Position numbers and translations under genes: made by a program
In this document: positions 49,592-59,353 of the stretch, piece by piece
Position numbering within the stretch: the stretch's first letter is position 1
Layout of the letters: every line of letters begins with the position of its first letter
Assembly: GCF_016827605.1 (NCBI RefSeq)
Contig: NZ_JAEPJQ010000004.1
Coordinates: 1 to 64,000, forward strand
DNA from: Hyunsoonleella ulvae
GTDB taxonomy: Bacteria; Bacteroidota; Bacteroidia; Flavobacteriales; Flavobacteriaceae
Direction of reading: 5' to 3'
DNA: 64,000 nucleotides
The notes under the pieces: generated by a model
The model's database searches: none
What the model saw: the letters and a program-made list of their open reading frames with translations, nothing else
Told to the model about the DNA's origin: nothing

Positions 49592-52228
49592 CTACCCCAA
49601 ACTAGCCAAACTAGCTTTTAACGTTTCAATCTTAGCTAAAGCATCAGCTTCCTTTTTCTTTTCGCTTGCCACCACTAGCTCAGGGGCATTGTTTACAAAA
49701 CGCTCGTTAGATAATTTTTTCTGTACAGACTTTAAGAAACCTTCGGTATAATTTAACTCGTCGGTAAGTTTTTTAATCTCAGCTTCAACATCAATAGCGC
49801 CCGCCATTGGTATAAAATACTCGTTAGATTTTACACGATAGGTTAATGCACCTTCAATAGCTTCAGAAACATATGCAATATCTTCTAGGTTCCCTAGTTT
49901 CTTGATAACGGCATCAAAAGTATTGGCAATATTTTCATTATTGATTACAGATAATGCAATAGTGTCTTTAAACGCAATATTCTTTTCTTTTCTAATGGTT
50001 CTAATCCCAGAAATCACATCGGCAGCGAAATCGAATTCAGAAATTAAACTTTCGTTAGTAGATTTCAACTCAGGCCATTTAGCCACTATTAAGGCTTCTT
50101 CTGGTGTTCTTTCAGAAATTAACTGCCATATTTCTTCAGTAATAAATGGCATAAACGGATGCAAAATCTTTAAATTATCTTCTAGTAGACTTATAACTGC
50201 ATTGTAAGTTTTAGCATCAATTGGTTGTTGATAGGCTGGTTTTACAATTTCTAGTAACCATCCACAAAAATCATCATAAATCAATTTGTAAATAGCCATG
50301 ATAGCATCGCTTAAACGGTATTTACTAAAATGATCTTCTATTTCTGTTAAAGCTTTTTGGAACTTAGCTTCATACCAATCTAATGCTATTTTACTAGATT
50401 GTGGTTGCTCAATGGTTTCTGATACCTCCCATAAAGTGGTTAGGTAAAATGCACTCCAAATTTTGTTGCCAAGTCCTTTTCCTTGTTGGCAAAGTGCTTC
50501 ATCAAATAACAAATCATTACCCGCAGCTGCGCTTAATAGTAATCCAACACGCACTCCTCCAGCGCCGTATGCTTGAATAAGTTTTAAAGCATCAGGAGAG
50601 TTTCCTAGAGATTTACTCATTTTACGACGTTGCTTATCACGTACTAAACCTGTTAAATACACATTTTTAAAAGGCTTATCGTTCTTGTACTCATATCCAG
50701 CAATTATCATACGTGCTACCCAGAAAAACAGAATATCTGGTCCTGTTACCAAATCGTTGGTTGGGTAATAGTACTTTATGTCGTCGTTTTCAGGATTTCT
50801 AATACCATCAAACACACTCATTGGCCATAACCAAGAGGAAAACCAAGTATCCAGTGCATCTGTTTCTTGAGTTAAATCTGACGCTTTAAGCTCAAAGTTC
50901 GATGTTTTTTCTTGTGCTAACTTTACAGCGCTTTCAATGTTTTCGGCTACTACAAAGTCTTCTTTCCCATCGCCGTAATAATATGCTGGGATTTGTTGCC
51001 CCCATAATAACTGACGAGAAATATTCCAATCGCGAATATTCTCCATCCAATGGCGGTAGGTATTTTCAAACTTCTTTGGAAATAATTGAATGTCATTATC
51101 ATCATCTAAAACCGCTTTAATCGCAGGTTTTACCAAATCTTCCATTTTTAGAAACCACTGATCTGATAACCTTGGTTCTATGATGGCTTTGGTTCTTTCT
51201 GAAATACCAACGCGATTATTATGATCTTCAATTTTAGAAATTAAATCAAGACTCTCAAGCTCTTTTACAATAGCCTTTCTAACCTCAAAACGGTCTTTAC
51301 CTTGGTAATGTAAGCCATAACTATTTAATGTAGCATCTTCGTTAAAGATATCTACCACTTCTAAATTATGCTTGTCCCCTAAAACCTTATCATTTTCGTC
51401 ATGCGCAGGTGTTACTTTTAAACATCCTGTACCAAATTCCAAATCTACATACTCATCTTCTATAATAGGAATTACACGATTGCAAATAGGCACAATCGCT
51501 TTTTTGCCTTTTAAATGTGTATAACGTTCATCACTAGGATTGATACAAATAGCTGTGTCTCCTAAAATGGTCTCTGGCCGTGTTGTAGCTATAGTAAGTA
51601 CTTCATCTGAACCTTCTATCTTGTAGTTTACATGGTATAATTTACCCTGTTTATCAATATATTCTACTTCTTCATCAGACAAAGTGGTTTTTGCCTCTGG
51701 ATCCCAATTTACCATACGATAACCACGATAAATCAAGCCTTTTTTGTGCAAATCCACAAAAACTTTAATTACTGCTTCTGACATATCGTCATCCATAGTA
51801 AACTTAGTACGATCCCAGTCGCAAGAACAGCCTAATTTTTTAAGTTGCTCTAAAATCACACCTCCATATTCATGGGTCCATTCCCAAGCATGCTTTAAAA
51901 ACTCCTCTCGAGTTAAGTCGTTTTTATCAATACCTTGCTCCTTTAATTTTGCCACAACTTTAGCTTCTGTGGCAATAGAGGCATGATCTGTACCAGGTAC
52001 CCAACACGCATTTTTTCCTAGCAAACGTGCCCTTCTAATCAATACATCTTGAATGGTATTATTAAGCATATGCCCCATGTGCAACACCCCGGTTACATTA
52101 GGTGGTGGAATTACTATAGTATAAGGCTCTCTTTCATCTGGTGTGGAATGAAAATAATTGTGTTTCATCCAGTAATCATACCACTTACCTTCTACCTTAT
52201 TAGCATCGTATTTTGATGGGATTTGCAT
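49592..52228 (-). CDS. valS: Valine--tRNA ligase
   Basis: The 878-residue class I synthetase has HMGH (residues 50-53, VLHMGHMLNNTIQ), KMSKS (about residue 535, RRKMSKSLGNSPDALK), TTRPETILGDTAI of the editing domain and a C-terminal coiled coil (GAIDVEAEIKKLTDELNYTE). The ATG at 52228 (MQIPSKYD) is preferred. A TTG 33 bases upstream is the end of a TACTTTTG -7 element (52258-52265, minus strand). Confidence 0.96.
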   Translation of the reverse strand: MQIPSKYDANKVEGKWYDYWMKHNYFHSTPDEREPYTIVIPPPNVTGVLHMGHMLNNTIQDVLIRRARLLGKNACWVPGTDHASIATEAKVVAKLKEQGIDKNDLTREEFLKHAWEWTHEYGGVILEQLKKLGCSCDWDRTKFTMDDDMSEAVIKVFVDLHKKGLIYRGYRMVNWDPEAKTTLSDEEVEYIDKQGKLYHVNYKIEGSDEVLTIATTRPETILGDTAICINPSDERYTHLKGKKAIVPICNRVIPIIEDEYVDLEFGTGCLKVTPAHDENDKVLGDKHNLEVVDIFNEDATLNSYGLHYQGKDRFEVRKAIVKELESLDLISKIEDHNNRVGISERTKAIIEPRLSDQWFLKMEDLVKPAIKAVLDDDNDIQLFPKKFENTYRHWMENIRDWNISRQLLWGQQIPAYYYGDGKEDFVVAENIESAVKLAQEKTSNFELKASDLTQETDALDTWFSSWLWPMSVFDGIRNPENDDIKYYYPTNDLVTGPDILFFWVARMIIAGYEYKNDKPFKNVYLTGLVRDKQRRKMSKSLGNSPDALKLIQAYGAGGVRVGLLLSAAAGNDLLFDEALCQQGKGLGNKIWSAFYLTTLWEVSETIEQPQSSKIALDWYEAKFQKALTEIEDHFSKYRLSDAIMAIYKLIYDDFCGWLLEIVKPAYQQPIDAKTYNAVISLLEDNLKILHPFMPFITEEIWQLISERTPEEALIVAKWPELKSTNESLISEFDFAADVISGIRTIRKEKNIAFKDTIALSVINNENIANTFDAVIKKLGNLEDIAYVSEAIEGALTYRVKSNEYFIPMAGAIDVEAEIKKLTDELNYTEGFLKSVQKKLSNERFVNNAPELVVASEKKKEADALAKIETLKASLASLG

Positions 52229-52401
52229 ATTTTGGAACAGTTTTTGAACTTCAGAGTGCAAAAGTACTTATATTTCTCTTTCTGTGAAAGCTGATAGGAA
52301 AATGCCAAATGTTAAGATTACGGTAATTCGTCTATTATTTTTGCTGGTTGTAGAAAAAGTACCTATGTTTGAATTAAATAATAACCATTAAATACAAAAA
52401 G

Positions 52402-52827
52402 ATGAAACAATTATTTACACTTTTATTTGTAGGGTTACTTAGCTTTTCACTCAATGCACAGGAAAAAGTTGCTAAAATTGAGTTTAAAGAAACTACCATA
52501 GATTATGGCACTATAGAAAAGGGTGCTGATGGTGTAAGAATTTTTGAATTTACTAATACAGGAAATGCGCCTTTAATCATATCTAAAGTAAGTTCTAGTT
52601 GTGGATGTACCATCCCTAAAAAGCCAGAAGATCCAATAATGCCGGGTAAAACTGGACAAATAGAAGTAAAATATGACACTAATAGAGTAAATCCTATTAG
52701 AAAAACCATTACAGTAATGTCTAATGCAGATACTCCAACTGTAGCGCTAAAAATTAAAGGTTTGGTTGTAGACCCTTCTAAGAACAACGTTTTAGAAAAG
52801 AAAAGTAAAAGTATGGTAGAACAATAA
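52402..52827 (+). CDS. DUF1573-domain secreted protein
   Basis: The 141-residue protein has a signal peptide (1-19, SLNAQ) and one Ig-like DUF1573 domain (TTIDYGTIEKGADGVRIFEF, SKVSSSCGCTIPKKPEDPIM, KGLVVDPSK), the ASPM/SPD-2/Hydin-like type common in Bacteroidota. The Cys pair in SCGCT is conserved. Periplasmic, function unknown. Confidence 0.88.
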   Translation: MKQLFTLLFVGLLSFSLNAQEKVAKIEFKETTIDYGTIEKGADGVRIFEFTNTGNAPLIISKVSSSCGCTIPKKPEDPIMPGKTGQIEVKYDTNRVNPIRKTITVMSNADTPTVALKIKGLVVDPSKNNVLEKKSKSMVEQ

Positions 52828-52855
52828 GTAGTTCTACATTCTCGAAATATTGGAA

Positions 52856-52882
52856 AACCTGAGCTTTGGCTTGGGTTTTTTT
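52856..52882 (+). terminator. Intrinsic terminator of the DUF1573 gene
   Basis: AACCTGAGC and GCTTGGGTT form a 9-bp stem (two G-U pairs) around TTTG, followed by TTTTT. Confidence 0.8.
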
Positions 52883-52947
52883 ATGTGATAGATTTACCTT
52901 AGTTTTTTAATATAATTTTTGCAACTTTGCGCACTAATTGCAATAAG

Positions 52948-54138
52948 ATGCCTTCAATATCTAAAAAAGGGCGAGATATGCCCGAATCACCAATACGTAA
53001 GCTTGTTCCTTTTGCTGAACAAGCTGAAGCTGATGGTAAATCTATTTACTATCTTAATATTGGACAACCAGATATAAAAACTCCAGAAATAGCATTAAAA
53101 GCTGTTAAGGATAATAATGTACAAATTTTATCGTATTCCCGTTCTGAAGGTTCTGATACCTATAGAAAAAAAATTGCAGATTATTATGCCTATCACAACA
53201 TAAAAGTTTCCCACAAGGATATAATCGTGACTACAGGTGCAAGCGAGGCCATTGCTTTTATTTTTGGAAGTATTATGGATCCTGATGATGAAGTTATTAT
53301 TTGCGAACCATTTTACGCCAATTACATTGCATTTGCAACTGCAGCGAGTGTAAAGGTAAAACCCATTGTTTCCAAGATGGAAGACAATTTTGCACTGCCT
53401 CCAATATCAGAATTTGAAAAACTGATTACATCCCGCACAAAAGCAATAATGATTTGTAATCCAGGAAATCCAACAGGTTACCTCTACTCAAAAGAAGAAA
53501 TTGAGCAACTTGCTGCCTTGGTTAAAACGCACGACCTGTTTTTAATTTCTGATGAGGTTTACAGAGAATTTACCTATGATGGTAATACCCACTACTCCAT
53601 TTTAGAGTTAGAAGGATTAGACAACCATACCATCATGATTGATAGTGTGTCTAAACGTTACAGCATGTGTGGTGCAAGAATTGGTTGTTTAGTTACTAGA
53701 AATGAAGAGATAAGGTACACAGTCTTAAAATTTGCCCAAGCACGGTTAAGCCCTCCAACTTATGCACAAATAGCCAGTGAAGCTGCTTTGAGCACTCCAC
53801 AAAGCTATTTTGAAGATATAAAACACGAATACATAACGCGTAGAGACACTTTAATTTCTGAATTAAATAAAATTGAGGGAGTTAAAGTAGCAATTCCCAA
53901 AGGGGCGTTTTATTGTATTGCAGAGCTTCCAGTAAAAAATGCTGATAAATTTGCACAATGGCTTTTAGAATCTTTTAGTGTTAATAATGAAACTGTCATG
54001 GTAGCACCAGCAGAAGGCTTTTACTCTACCAAAGGTATTGGGGTAAACCAAATTAGGATAGCATACGTACTTAATAAACAACACTTAATTAAAGCTGTTA
54101 ATATTATAAAAGAAGCTCTAAAAGTCTATAAAGATTAA
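52948..54138 (+). CDS. PLP-dependent class I/II aminotransferase
   Basis: The 396-residue fold-type I enzyme has the aspartate-aminotransferase-like NIGQPDIKTPEIALKAV, NPGNPTGYLYSKEE, ISDEVYREFTYDG and the PLP Lys in DSVSKRYSMCGARIG. ATG 52948 (MPSISKKGRDMPESPIRKLV) is preferred. The amino donor and keto acid are not certain. The murB start overlaps its stop by one base. Confidence 0.88.
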   Translation: MPSISKKGRDMPESPIRKLVPFAEQAEADGKSIYYLNIGQPDIKTPEIALKAVKDNNVQILSYSRSEGSDTYRKKIADYYAYHNIKVSHKDIIVTTGASEAIAFIFGSIMDPDDEVIICEPFYANYIAFATAASVKVKPIVSKMEDNFALPPISEFEKLITSRTKAIMICNPGNPTGYLYSKEEIEQLAALVKTHDLFLISDEVYREFTYDGNTHYSILELEGLDNHTIMIDSVSKRYSMCGARIGCLVTRNEEIRYTVLKFAQARLSPPTYAQIASEAALSTPQSYFEDIKHEYITRRDTLISELNKIEGVKVAIPKGAFYCIAELPVKNADKFAQWLLESFSVNNETVMVAPAEGFYSTKGIGVNQIRIAYVLNKQHLIKAVNIIKEALKVYKD

Positions 54139-55151
54139 TGCAACTGCAGCATAACATATCCTTAAAAGCATACAATACGTTTGGTATTGATGAAGTTGCA
54201 TCTCATTTCGTATCAGTTTCAGAATTAGATGAATTAAAAGCGGTTTTGTCTCTCAAAGACTATCCAGAAAAATTAATTTTGGGTGGTGGGAGTAATATGT
54301 TATTAACGCAACCTCAAGACAAACTCGTTATCCACATAAACCTAAAGGGTATATCTATTGAAAAAGAAGATGACAATCACGTTTATGTAAAAGCAAATGC
54401 GGGCGAGAACTGGCATGAATTTGTGCTTTGGTGTTTAAAGCACAATTTTGGTGGTCTAGAAAATTTATCACTAATACCTGGAAATGTTGGTACAGCTCCC
54501 ATACAAAATATAGGTGCCTATGGGGTGGAATTAAAAGACACTTTTATATCGTGCAACGCTATCTCTACAGACACTTTAGAAACCATAACATTTACCAAAG
54601 AAGACTGTAAGTTTGGCTATAGGAATTCTATTTTTAAAAATGAAGCTAAAGGCAAATATGTTATTACTGCTGTAGTTTTTAAGTTAACAAAAGCACAACA
54701 CAAACTGCGTGTAGATTATGGGGCCATAACGTCTGAACTAAGTACGCAAGGTATCAAAACCCCTACCATCCAGGATATTTCAAAAGCTGTTATAGCTATT
54801 AGGGAAAGTAAACTACCCAATCCTAAAGAGATTGGTAACAGCGGTAGTTTCTTTAAGAATCCAGTGATTTCAAAAACAGAATTTGAAGTATTGCAACAAA
54901 ATTTCAAAAATATACCTAGTTATCCTGTTTCTGAAAACGAAGTAAAAGTACCGGCTGGATGGCTTATAGAAACATCAGGTTTTAAAGGCAAGCGTTTTGG
55001 TAATTTTGGTGTTCATAAAAAGCAGGCTTTAGTTTTAGTAAACTATGGAGGAGCTAAAGGTTCTGATATTTTAAAACTTTCTAAACTGATTCAAAAAACA
55101 GTTTTAAAACTGTTTGATATTTCCATTGAAGCAGAAGTAAATGTCCTGTAG
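54138..55151 (+). CDS. murB: UDP-N-acetylenolpyruvoylglucosamine reductase
   Basis: The 337-residue flavoenzyme reduces UDP-GlcNAc-enolpyruvate to UDP-MurNAc. NTFGIDEVASHFVSVSE, the FAD motif LILGGGSNMLLT, LENLSLIPGNVGTAPIQNIG, YRNSIFKN and GNSGSFFKNP are typical of the type I family. Overlaps the aminotransferase gene (TAATG). Confidence 0.94.
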   Translation: MQLQHNISLKAYNTFGIDEVASHFVSVSELDELKAVLSLKDYPEKLILGGGSNMLLTQPQDKLVIHINLKGISIEKEDDNHVYVKANAGENWHEFVLWCLKHNFGGLENLSLIPGNVGTAPIQNIGAYGVELKDTFISCNAISTDTLETITFTKEDCKFGYRNSIFKNEAKGKYVITAVVFKLTKAQHKLRVDYGAITSELSTQGIKTPTIQDISKAVIAIRESKLPNPKEIGNSGSFFKNPVISKTEFEVLQQNFKNIPSYPVSENEVKVPAGWLIETSGFKGKRFGNFGVHKKQALVLVNYGGAKGSDILKLSKLIQKTVLKLFDISIEAEVNVL

Positions 55152-55220
55152 TTTAAATAAATTTCTAACTTTGGCGTTAATCAGTACTCAATAATAACTT
55201 ATTTATAAACCAACTTTACA

Positions 55221-55751
55221 TTGATTTCAAATATTGAAAGGGAAATAGTTAGCTTATTAAAAAATAGTGACAAACGAGCTATATCTCTACTCTATGAAAA
55301 TTATGCCGATGCGCTTTATGGCGTTATAAGAAAGGTAATTACTGATGAAGATACCGCTCAAGATGTATTGCAGGAAACGTTTGTGAAAATTTGGCGTTAT
55401 GCAAAAAAATATGATGCATCTAAAGCAAAACTGTTTACTTGGCTTTACAGGATTGCATACAATACAGCTATTGATAAAACCAGATCTTTAAAGAATAAAA
55501 CCGAGAAAGAAGTCCAAATTGAGAGTTCCAGCGTATATAAGATTACAACAAACGCTTTAAACCAAGATGTTTTAGACATAAAAAAACATTTAAGCACCTT
55601 GGATGAGAAGTATCAAATAGTGATAAATGCACTATTTTTTGAAGGAATGACGCAACAGGAAGCAAGTGATGAGCTTGATATCCCGTTGGGCACCATAAAA
55701 TCGAGATTAAAAATTGGATTGCGAGAATTGAAAAAGATTTACAATCCTTAA
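55221..55751 (+). CDS. ECF-type RNA polymerase sigma factor
   Basis: The 176-residue protein has sigma-2 (ALYGVIRKVITDEDTAQDVLQETFVKIWRYA) and sigma-4 (MTQQEASDELDIPLGTIKSRLKIGLREL) regions. The start is TTG at 55221; no better codon was found before the conserved region. It is followed by an anti-sigma gene after 12 bases, so the pair is a regulatory unit. Target genes unknown. Confidence 0.9.
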   Translation: MISNIEREIVSLLKNSDKRAISLLYENYADALYGVIRKVITDEDTAQDVLQETFVKIWRYAKKYDASKAKLFTWLYRIAYNTAIDKTRSLKNKTEKEVQIESSSVYKITTNALNQDVLDIKKHLSTLDEKYQIVINALFFEGMTQQEASDELDIPLGTIKSRLKIGLRELKKIYNP

Positions 55752-55763
55752 TAAAACCAAGTC

Positions 55764-56552
55764 ATGAATGAAAAAATAACTACTTTTTTAAATTCAGGCC
55801 TTTTAGATAAATATCTAATGGGTACGACAACCGTTGCCGAGACGGAACAGGTTGAAACCTACATATCTAAATATCCTGAAGTACAAAATGCATACAATAC
55901 CCTACAGTATAACTTAGAGATTGTTGCTAAAAGCAATGCTGTTGAAGCTCCTAAGCATGTTCTAAATAATATTTTACAAGAACTTGACAATGCTCCAGTA
56001 GTAACCCTTAACACAAAAGGTAAATACAAGAAATGGTATAAATTAAGTATTGCCGCTAGTGTTTCCGCTTTGTTGTTTGCCGCCACTACTCTTTATTTTT
56101 ATAATCAAAATCAGAAGTTACAAAATGACACACTTGTTGTTGATGAAGAAATTTTTGATTTAAGAAGTGACATCGAAGAAAACAATAAAAAACTTGATGC
56201 CATTATGGAACAGTTTAGGCGTTTAAATGACCCTGAAACTTATAAATACATCATTCAAGGTAATGAGCGTGCCAGAGACCTCAAAACTGTGGCATACATT
56301 AATCCTAAGCAAAAAACATCTATGATAGATGTGGTTTCCCTGCCACAATTACCTGAAGAACAATGCTATCAAATTTGGGCAGATTTACAAGGTAAAATGG
56401 TTAGCTTAGGTATTTTAAGTGAAGCTGATAGACAACTTAAAAGGATTCCTTTCACTGAAAATGCCAGAGGTTTAAATATAACCATTGAACCAAAAGGCGG
56501 GAATGCCGTTGCATCTCTAGAAAATACAGTAGCAGAAATAAGCTTACAGTAA
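55764..56552 (+). CDS. Membrane anti-sigma factor
   Basis: The 262-residue protein has a cytosolic N-terminal part (MNEKITTFLNSGLLDKYLMG), a membrane helix at about residues 92-112 (LSIAASVSALLFAATTLYFY), a coiled coil (ENNKKLDAIMEQFRRLND) and a C-terminal RskA-like domain (QCYQIWADLQGKMVSLGIL, RGLNITIEPKGGNAVASLEN). This layout fits an anti-sigma factor that sequesters the preceding ECF sigma factor and senses envelope stress. The released signal is unknown. Confidence 0.85.
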   Translation: MNEKITTFLNSGLLDKYLMGTTTVAETEQVETYISKYPEVQNAYNTLQYNLEIVAKSNAVEAPKHVLNNILQELDNAPVVTLNTKGKYKKWYKLSIAASVSALLFAATTLYFYNQNQKLQNDTLVVDEEIFDLRSDIEENNKKLDAIMEQFRRLNDPETYKYIIQGNERARDLKTVAYINPKQKTSMIDVVSLPQLPEEQCYQIWADLQGKMVSLGILSEADRQLKRIPFTENARGLNITIEPKGGNAVASLENTVAEISLQ

Positions 56553-56575
56553 CCATATTATAATTTTTATTAATG

Positions 56576-56610
56576 AAAAAGCCTCTTTCCAAATCAGGAA
56601 GAGGCTTTTT
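56576..56610. terminator. Bidirectional intrinsic terminator
   Basis: AAAAAGCCTCTTTCC pairs with GGAAGAGGCTTTTT (one bulge) around AAATCA, between the convergent anti-sigma and aquaporin genes. Confidence 0.85.
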
Positions 56611-56648
56611 ACTTGCTATTAATAACTCTTAGATTCAAGTTATTCTCT

Positions 56649-57335
56649 TTATGCCTTATCAAAAAAAGCTTTGTGTATTAATCCTGCTAATAGGGCACCT
56701 GCTATTGGAGCTAGCCAAAATAACCATAGTTGCGCAGTAAAATCTCCTCCAGCGAACAGGGCTTGACTTGTAGACCGTGCAGGGTTTACAGATGTATTAG
56801 AAATTGGAATACTTATTAAATGGATTAAGGTTAACGCCAAACCTATAGCAATCCCTGCAAATCCCTTAGGAGCCTTAGGATATGTACTTCCTAAAATGAT
56901 TAACAAGAAAAATAAAGTAAGTACAAATTCTGTAACAAGTACAGAAATCATATTATAGCCACCCGGAGACAACTCGCCGTAACCGTTTGCAGCAAAGCCA
57001 CCTATACCTGTAAAACCAGACTTGCCCGAAACAATAAGGTATAACACACCAGCAGCAGTAATAGCTCCGATAAGTTGAGCTGCAATATACCCTACCAAAT
57101 GTTTGCCCTCAAATTTTCCTGCAGCCCATAAACCTAGAGAAACAGCAGGATTAAAATGCGCGCCTGAAACATGACCCACTGCATAAGCCATGGTTAGAAC
57201 AGTTAAACCAAAGGCTAATGAGACTCCAAGAAGGCCAATACCAACTTCTGGAAAGGCAGCTGCATATATGGCACTACCACAACCACCAAAAACCAACCAG
57301 AAGGTTCCAAAAAATTCTGCTAATAATTTTTTCAT
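56649..57335 (-). CDS. aqpZ: Aquaporin Z
   Basis: The 228-residue MIP channel has six helices and both NPA loops ([11 protein letters not shown] and SVNPARS), with an aromatic/Arg filter residue after the second NPA. It is a water channel of the AqpZ type by length and by ARS after NPA. Normal length. Confidence 0.93.
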   Translation of the reverse strand: MKKLLAEFFGTFWLVFGGCGSAIYAAAFPEVGIGLLGVSLAFGLTVLTMAYAVGHVSGAHFNPAVSLGLWAAGKFEGKHLVGYIAAQLIGAITAAGVLYLIVSGKSGFTGIGGFAANGYGELSPGGYNMISVLVTEFVLTLFFLLIILGSTYPKAPKGFAGIAIGLALTLIHLISIPISNTSVNPARSTSQALFAGGDFTAQLWLFWLAPIAGALLAGLIHKAFFDKA

Positions 57336-57462
57336 AATGTTATATAGTTTAATTGATTAGTAATAAAAAAGTAGTTCATTGGTAATGAGACACCTAAAAA
57401 GCAGATAAGTCACACAACCATAATTATTAAGCCATATTACTTCGCGGTTTTTCCAAAACACG

Positions 57463-57470
57463 TATCTTTG
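57463..57470 (+). promoter_or_regulatory. -7 element (TATCTTTG)
   Basis: It matches TAnnTTTG and lies 16 bases before the ATG of the small membrane protein gene; TTC sits at the -33 position. Confidence 0.5.
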
Positions 57471-57485
57471 CTGAAAATCATTTTC

Positions 57486-57689
57486 ATGAAACTTCTTTTA
57501 ATTACTTTAGTGTTGTTAGGTCTTGGTATTGCAGGAATAGCCATTAAAATATGGGCAAAAAAGGATGGGAAATTTGCAGGAACCTGCGCAAGTCAAAACC
57601 CTATGCTGAATCAAGAAGGGGAAGCTTGTGGTTTTTGTGGAAAAACACCAGATCAATTTAACGAATGTAACGAACCACAACATTCCTAA
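57486..57689 (+). CDS. Small Cys-rich membrane protein
   Basis: The 67-residue protein starts MKLLLITLVLLGLGIAGIAI, one membrane helix, then a short extracytoplasmic or cytosolic loop with four Cys residues (GTCASQ, EACGFCGK, NEC). It is a small conserved Bacteroidota type by impression; no function known. ATG 57486 is chosen as an upstream TTG is part of the promoter. Confidence 0.65.
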   Translation: MKLLLITLVLLGLGIAGIAIKIWAKKDGKFAGTCASQNPMLNQEGEACGFCGKTPDQFNECNEPQHS

Positions 57690-57695
57690 TAGTTG

Positions 57696-58811
57696 ATGAC
57701 CACACTTGATATTGCCTTCTATGCGCTTATTGTAGTTGTCTTAATTCAAGTTTTTTTCTTCTTGCACATTTTTGGTAAACTTGCATTTAGCAACATAAAA
57801 CGTACTACTAAAAATGTTAAAACACCTGTTTCTATAATTATTTGTGCTAAAAATGAAGCCGATAACCTTAGCGCATTTCTACCCTATATCATTGAACAAG
57901 ACTATGTGGATTTTGAGATTGTCTTGATTAACGATGCTTCAAAAGACAATACTTTAAAAGTTATGAAAACTTTTTCTGAGGTGCATCAAAACATTAAAAT
58001 TGTTGATGTTGAACCCGTCGAAACCTTTTGGGGAAACAAAAAATACCCATTAACCTTAGGTATAAAAGCAGCAAAGCACAACGTATTATTGTTTACAGAC
58101 GCTGATTGTAAACCTGTATCAAAATACTGGGTTAGGGACATGGTTTCTAACTTTAATTCCAAAACCTCTATTGTTTTAGGTTACGGCGCATACACAAAAG
58201 TTAAAAACTCTTTACTCAACAAACTTATCAGGTTTGAAACGTTACACGCTGCTATGTGCTACCTGTCTTTTGCCAAACTTGGTATGCCATACATGGGAGT
58301 GGGTAGAAATCTGGCTTACACTAAAACACAGTTTTTTAAAGTAAACGGTTTCATGAAACATATGCGTATTCGTTCCGGCGATGATGATCTATTTGTTAAT
58401 GAAGCTGCTACTCCAGACAATACCAGCATATGTATAACAGCAAGTAGTTTTACTACATCTAAACCAAAAACTTCTTTAAAAACATGGTTTAAACAAAAAC
58501 GTAGGCATGTTTCAACCGCAAAACATTATAAATTAAATCATAAAATTACCTTAGGCTTACTTTATACATCTAGCTTTCTATTTTGGTTATTATCAATATT
58601 ACTTTTGGCATTTTGGCACTTACCTGTTTTTGTTAGTGCTCTAATTTTAGCTAGAATAATCGTTATGATATCCATCTATGGGGTTTCGGCAAAAAAACTC
58701 AACGAAAAAGACTTAGTTTTACTTTTTCCATTTTTAGAAATCTTTTTAATTATTGCGCAATTGGCTATATTTATAAATAATATCATCTCAAAACCCAACT
58801 ATTGGAAATAG
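57696..58811 (+). CDS. Family 2 glycosyltransferase, membrane type
   Basis: The 371-residue protein has an N-terminal membrane helix, a GT2 catalytic domain (KTPVSIIICAKNEADNLSAF, VLINDASKDNTLKVMKTF, the metal-binding FTDADCKP and FKQKRRHVSTAKHY, a QxxRW-like run) and ~3 C-terminal helices. It should add a sugar to a lipid-linked or membrane acceptor. The next gene (ECF sigma factor) overlaps its 3' end by 10 bases. Confidence 0.85.
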   Translation: MTTLDIAFYALIVVVLIQVFFFLHIFGKLAFSNIKRTTKNVKTPVSIIICAKNEADNLSAFLPYIIEQDYVDFEIVLINDASKDNTLKVMKTFSEVHQNIKIVDVEPVETFWGNKKYPLTLGIKAAKHNVLLFTDADCKPVSKYWVRDMVSNFNSKTSIVLGYGAYTKVKNSLLNKLIRFETLHAAMCYLSFAKLGMPYMGVGRNLAYTKTQFFKVNGFMKHMRIRSGDDDLFVNEAATPDNTSICITASSFTTSKPKTSLKTWFKQKRRHVSTAKHYKLNHKITLGLLYTSSFLFWLLSILLLAFWHLPVFVSALILARIIVMISIYGVSAKKLNEKDLVLLFPFLEIFLIIAQLAIFINNIISKPNYWK

Positions 58812-59353
58812 AAGAAGCCATTTCCCGTGCCAAGAATAATGACCAAAAAGCCTTTAATTATTTATTGGATTTATATTGGGATGCTGTGTATGGCTTTCAG
58901 TTAAAACGTGTAAAGAATGAAAATGATGCCGAGGATATTACGATACAAACATTCTCTCGTGCTTTTGATAAAATAGATACTTTTAACGAGCAGTATAAGT
59001 TTAAAACTTGGTTAATTACCATTTCCAAGAATATACATATTGATTTAGTCCGAAAAGAAAAAAATTCTATTGAACGTGTTATTTCAAAAGACGACAGTAA
59101 AGCATATCAAATTCTAGATGAATCCCCTACTGTTGAAGATAAACTTATCACAGAACAAAATTTAGCCAAACTATTGAGAGATATTAAAAAACTAAAACCA
59201 CATTACCAGAAGGTTATTAACTTAAGATACTTTCAAGAATTAAGCTACAAAGAAATTTCCAAGGAACTAGATGAGCCTATCAATAACGTAAAGGTTAAAT
59301 TGTTGAGAGCAAAAAAATTACTTGCCGAGGTTATTACCAATAAAAATGATTAG
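58802..59353 (+). CDS. Second ECF-type sigma factor
   Basis: The 183-residue protein has sigma-2 (AVYGFQLKRVKNENDAEDIT) and sigma-4 (ELSYKEISKELDEPINNVKV) regions. It starts at TTG 58802 inside the glycosyltransferase gene, and its stop lies 8 bases inside the downstream Nramp-like gene. There is no anti-sigma gene beside it. Overlaps on both sides suggest a compact three-gene unit. Targets unknown. Confidence 0.88.
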   Translation: MEIEEAISRAKNNDQKAFNYLLDLYWDAVYGFQLKRVKNENDAEDITIQTFSRAFDKIDTFNEQYKFKTWLITISKNIHIDLVRKEKNSIERVISKDDSKAYQILDESPTVEDKLITEQNLAKLLRDIKKLKPHYQKVINLRYFQELSYKEISKELDEPINNVKVKLLRAKKLLAEVITNKND

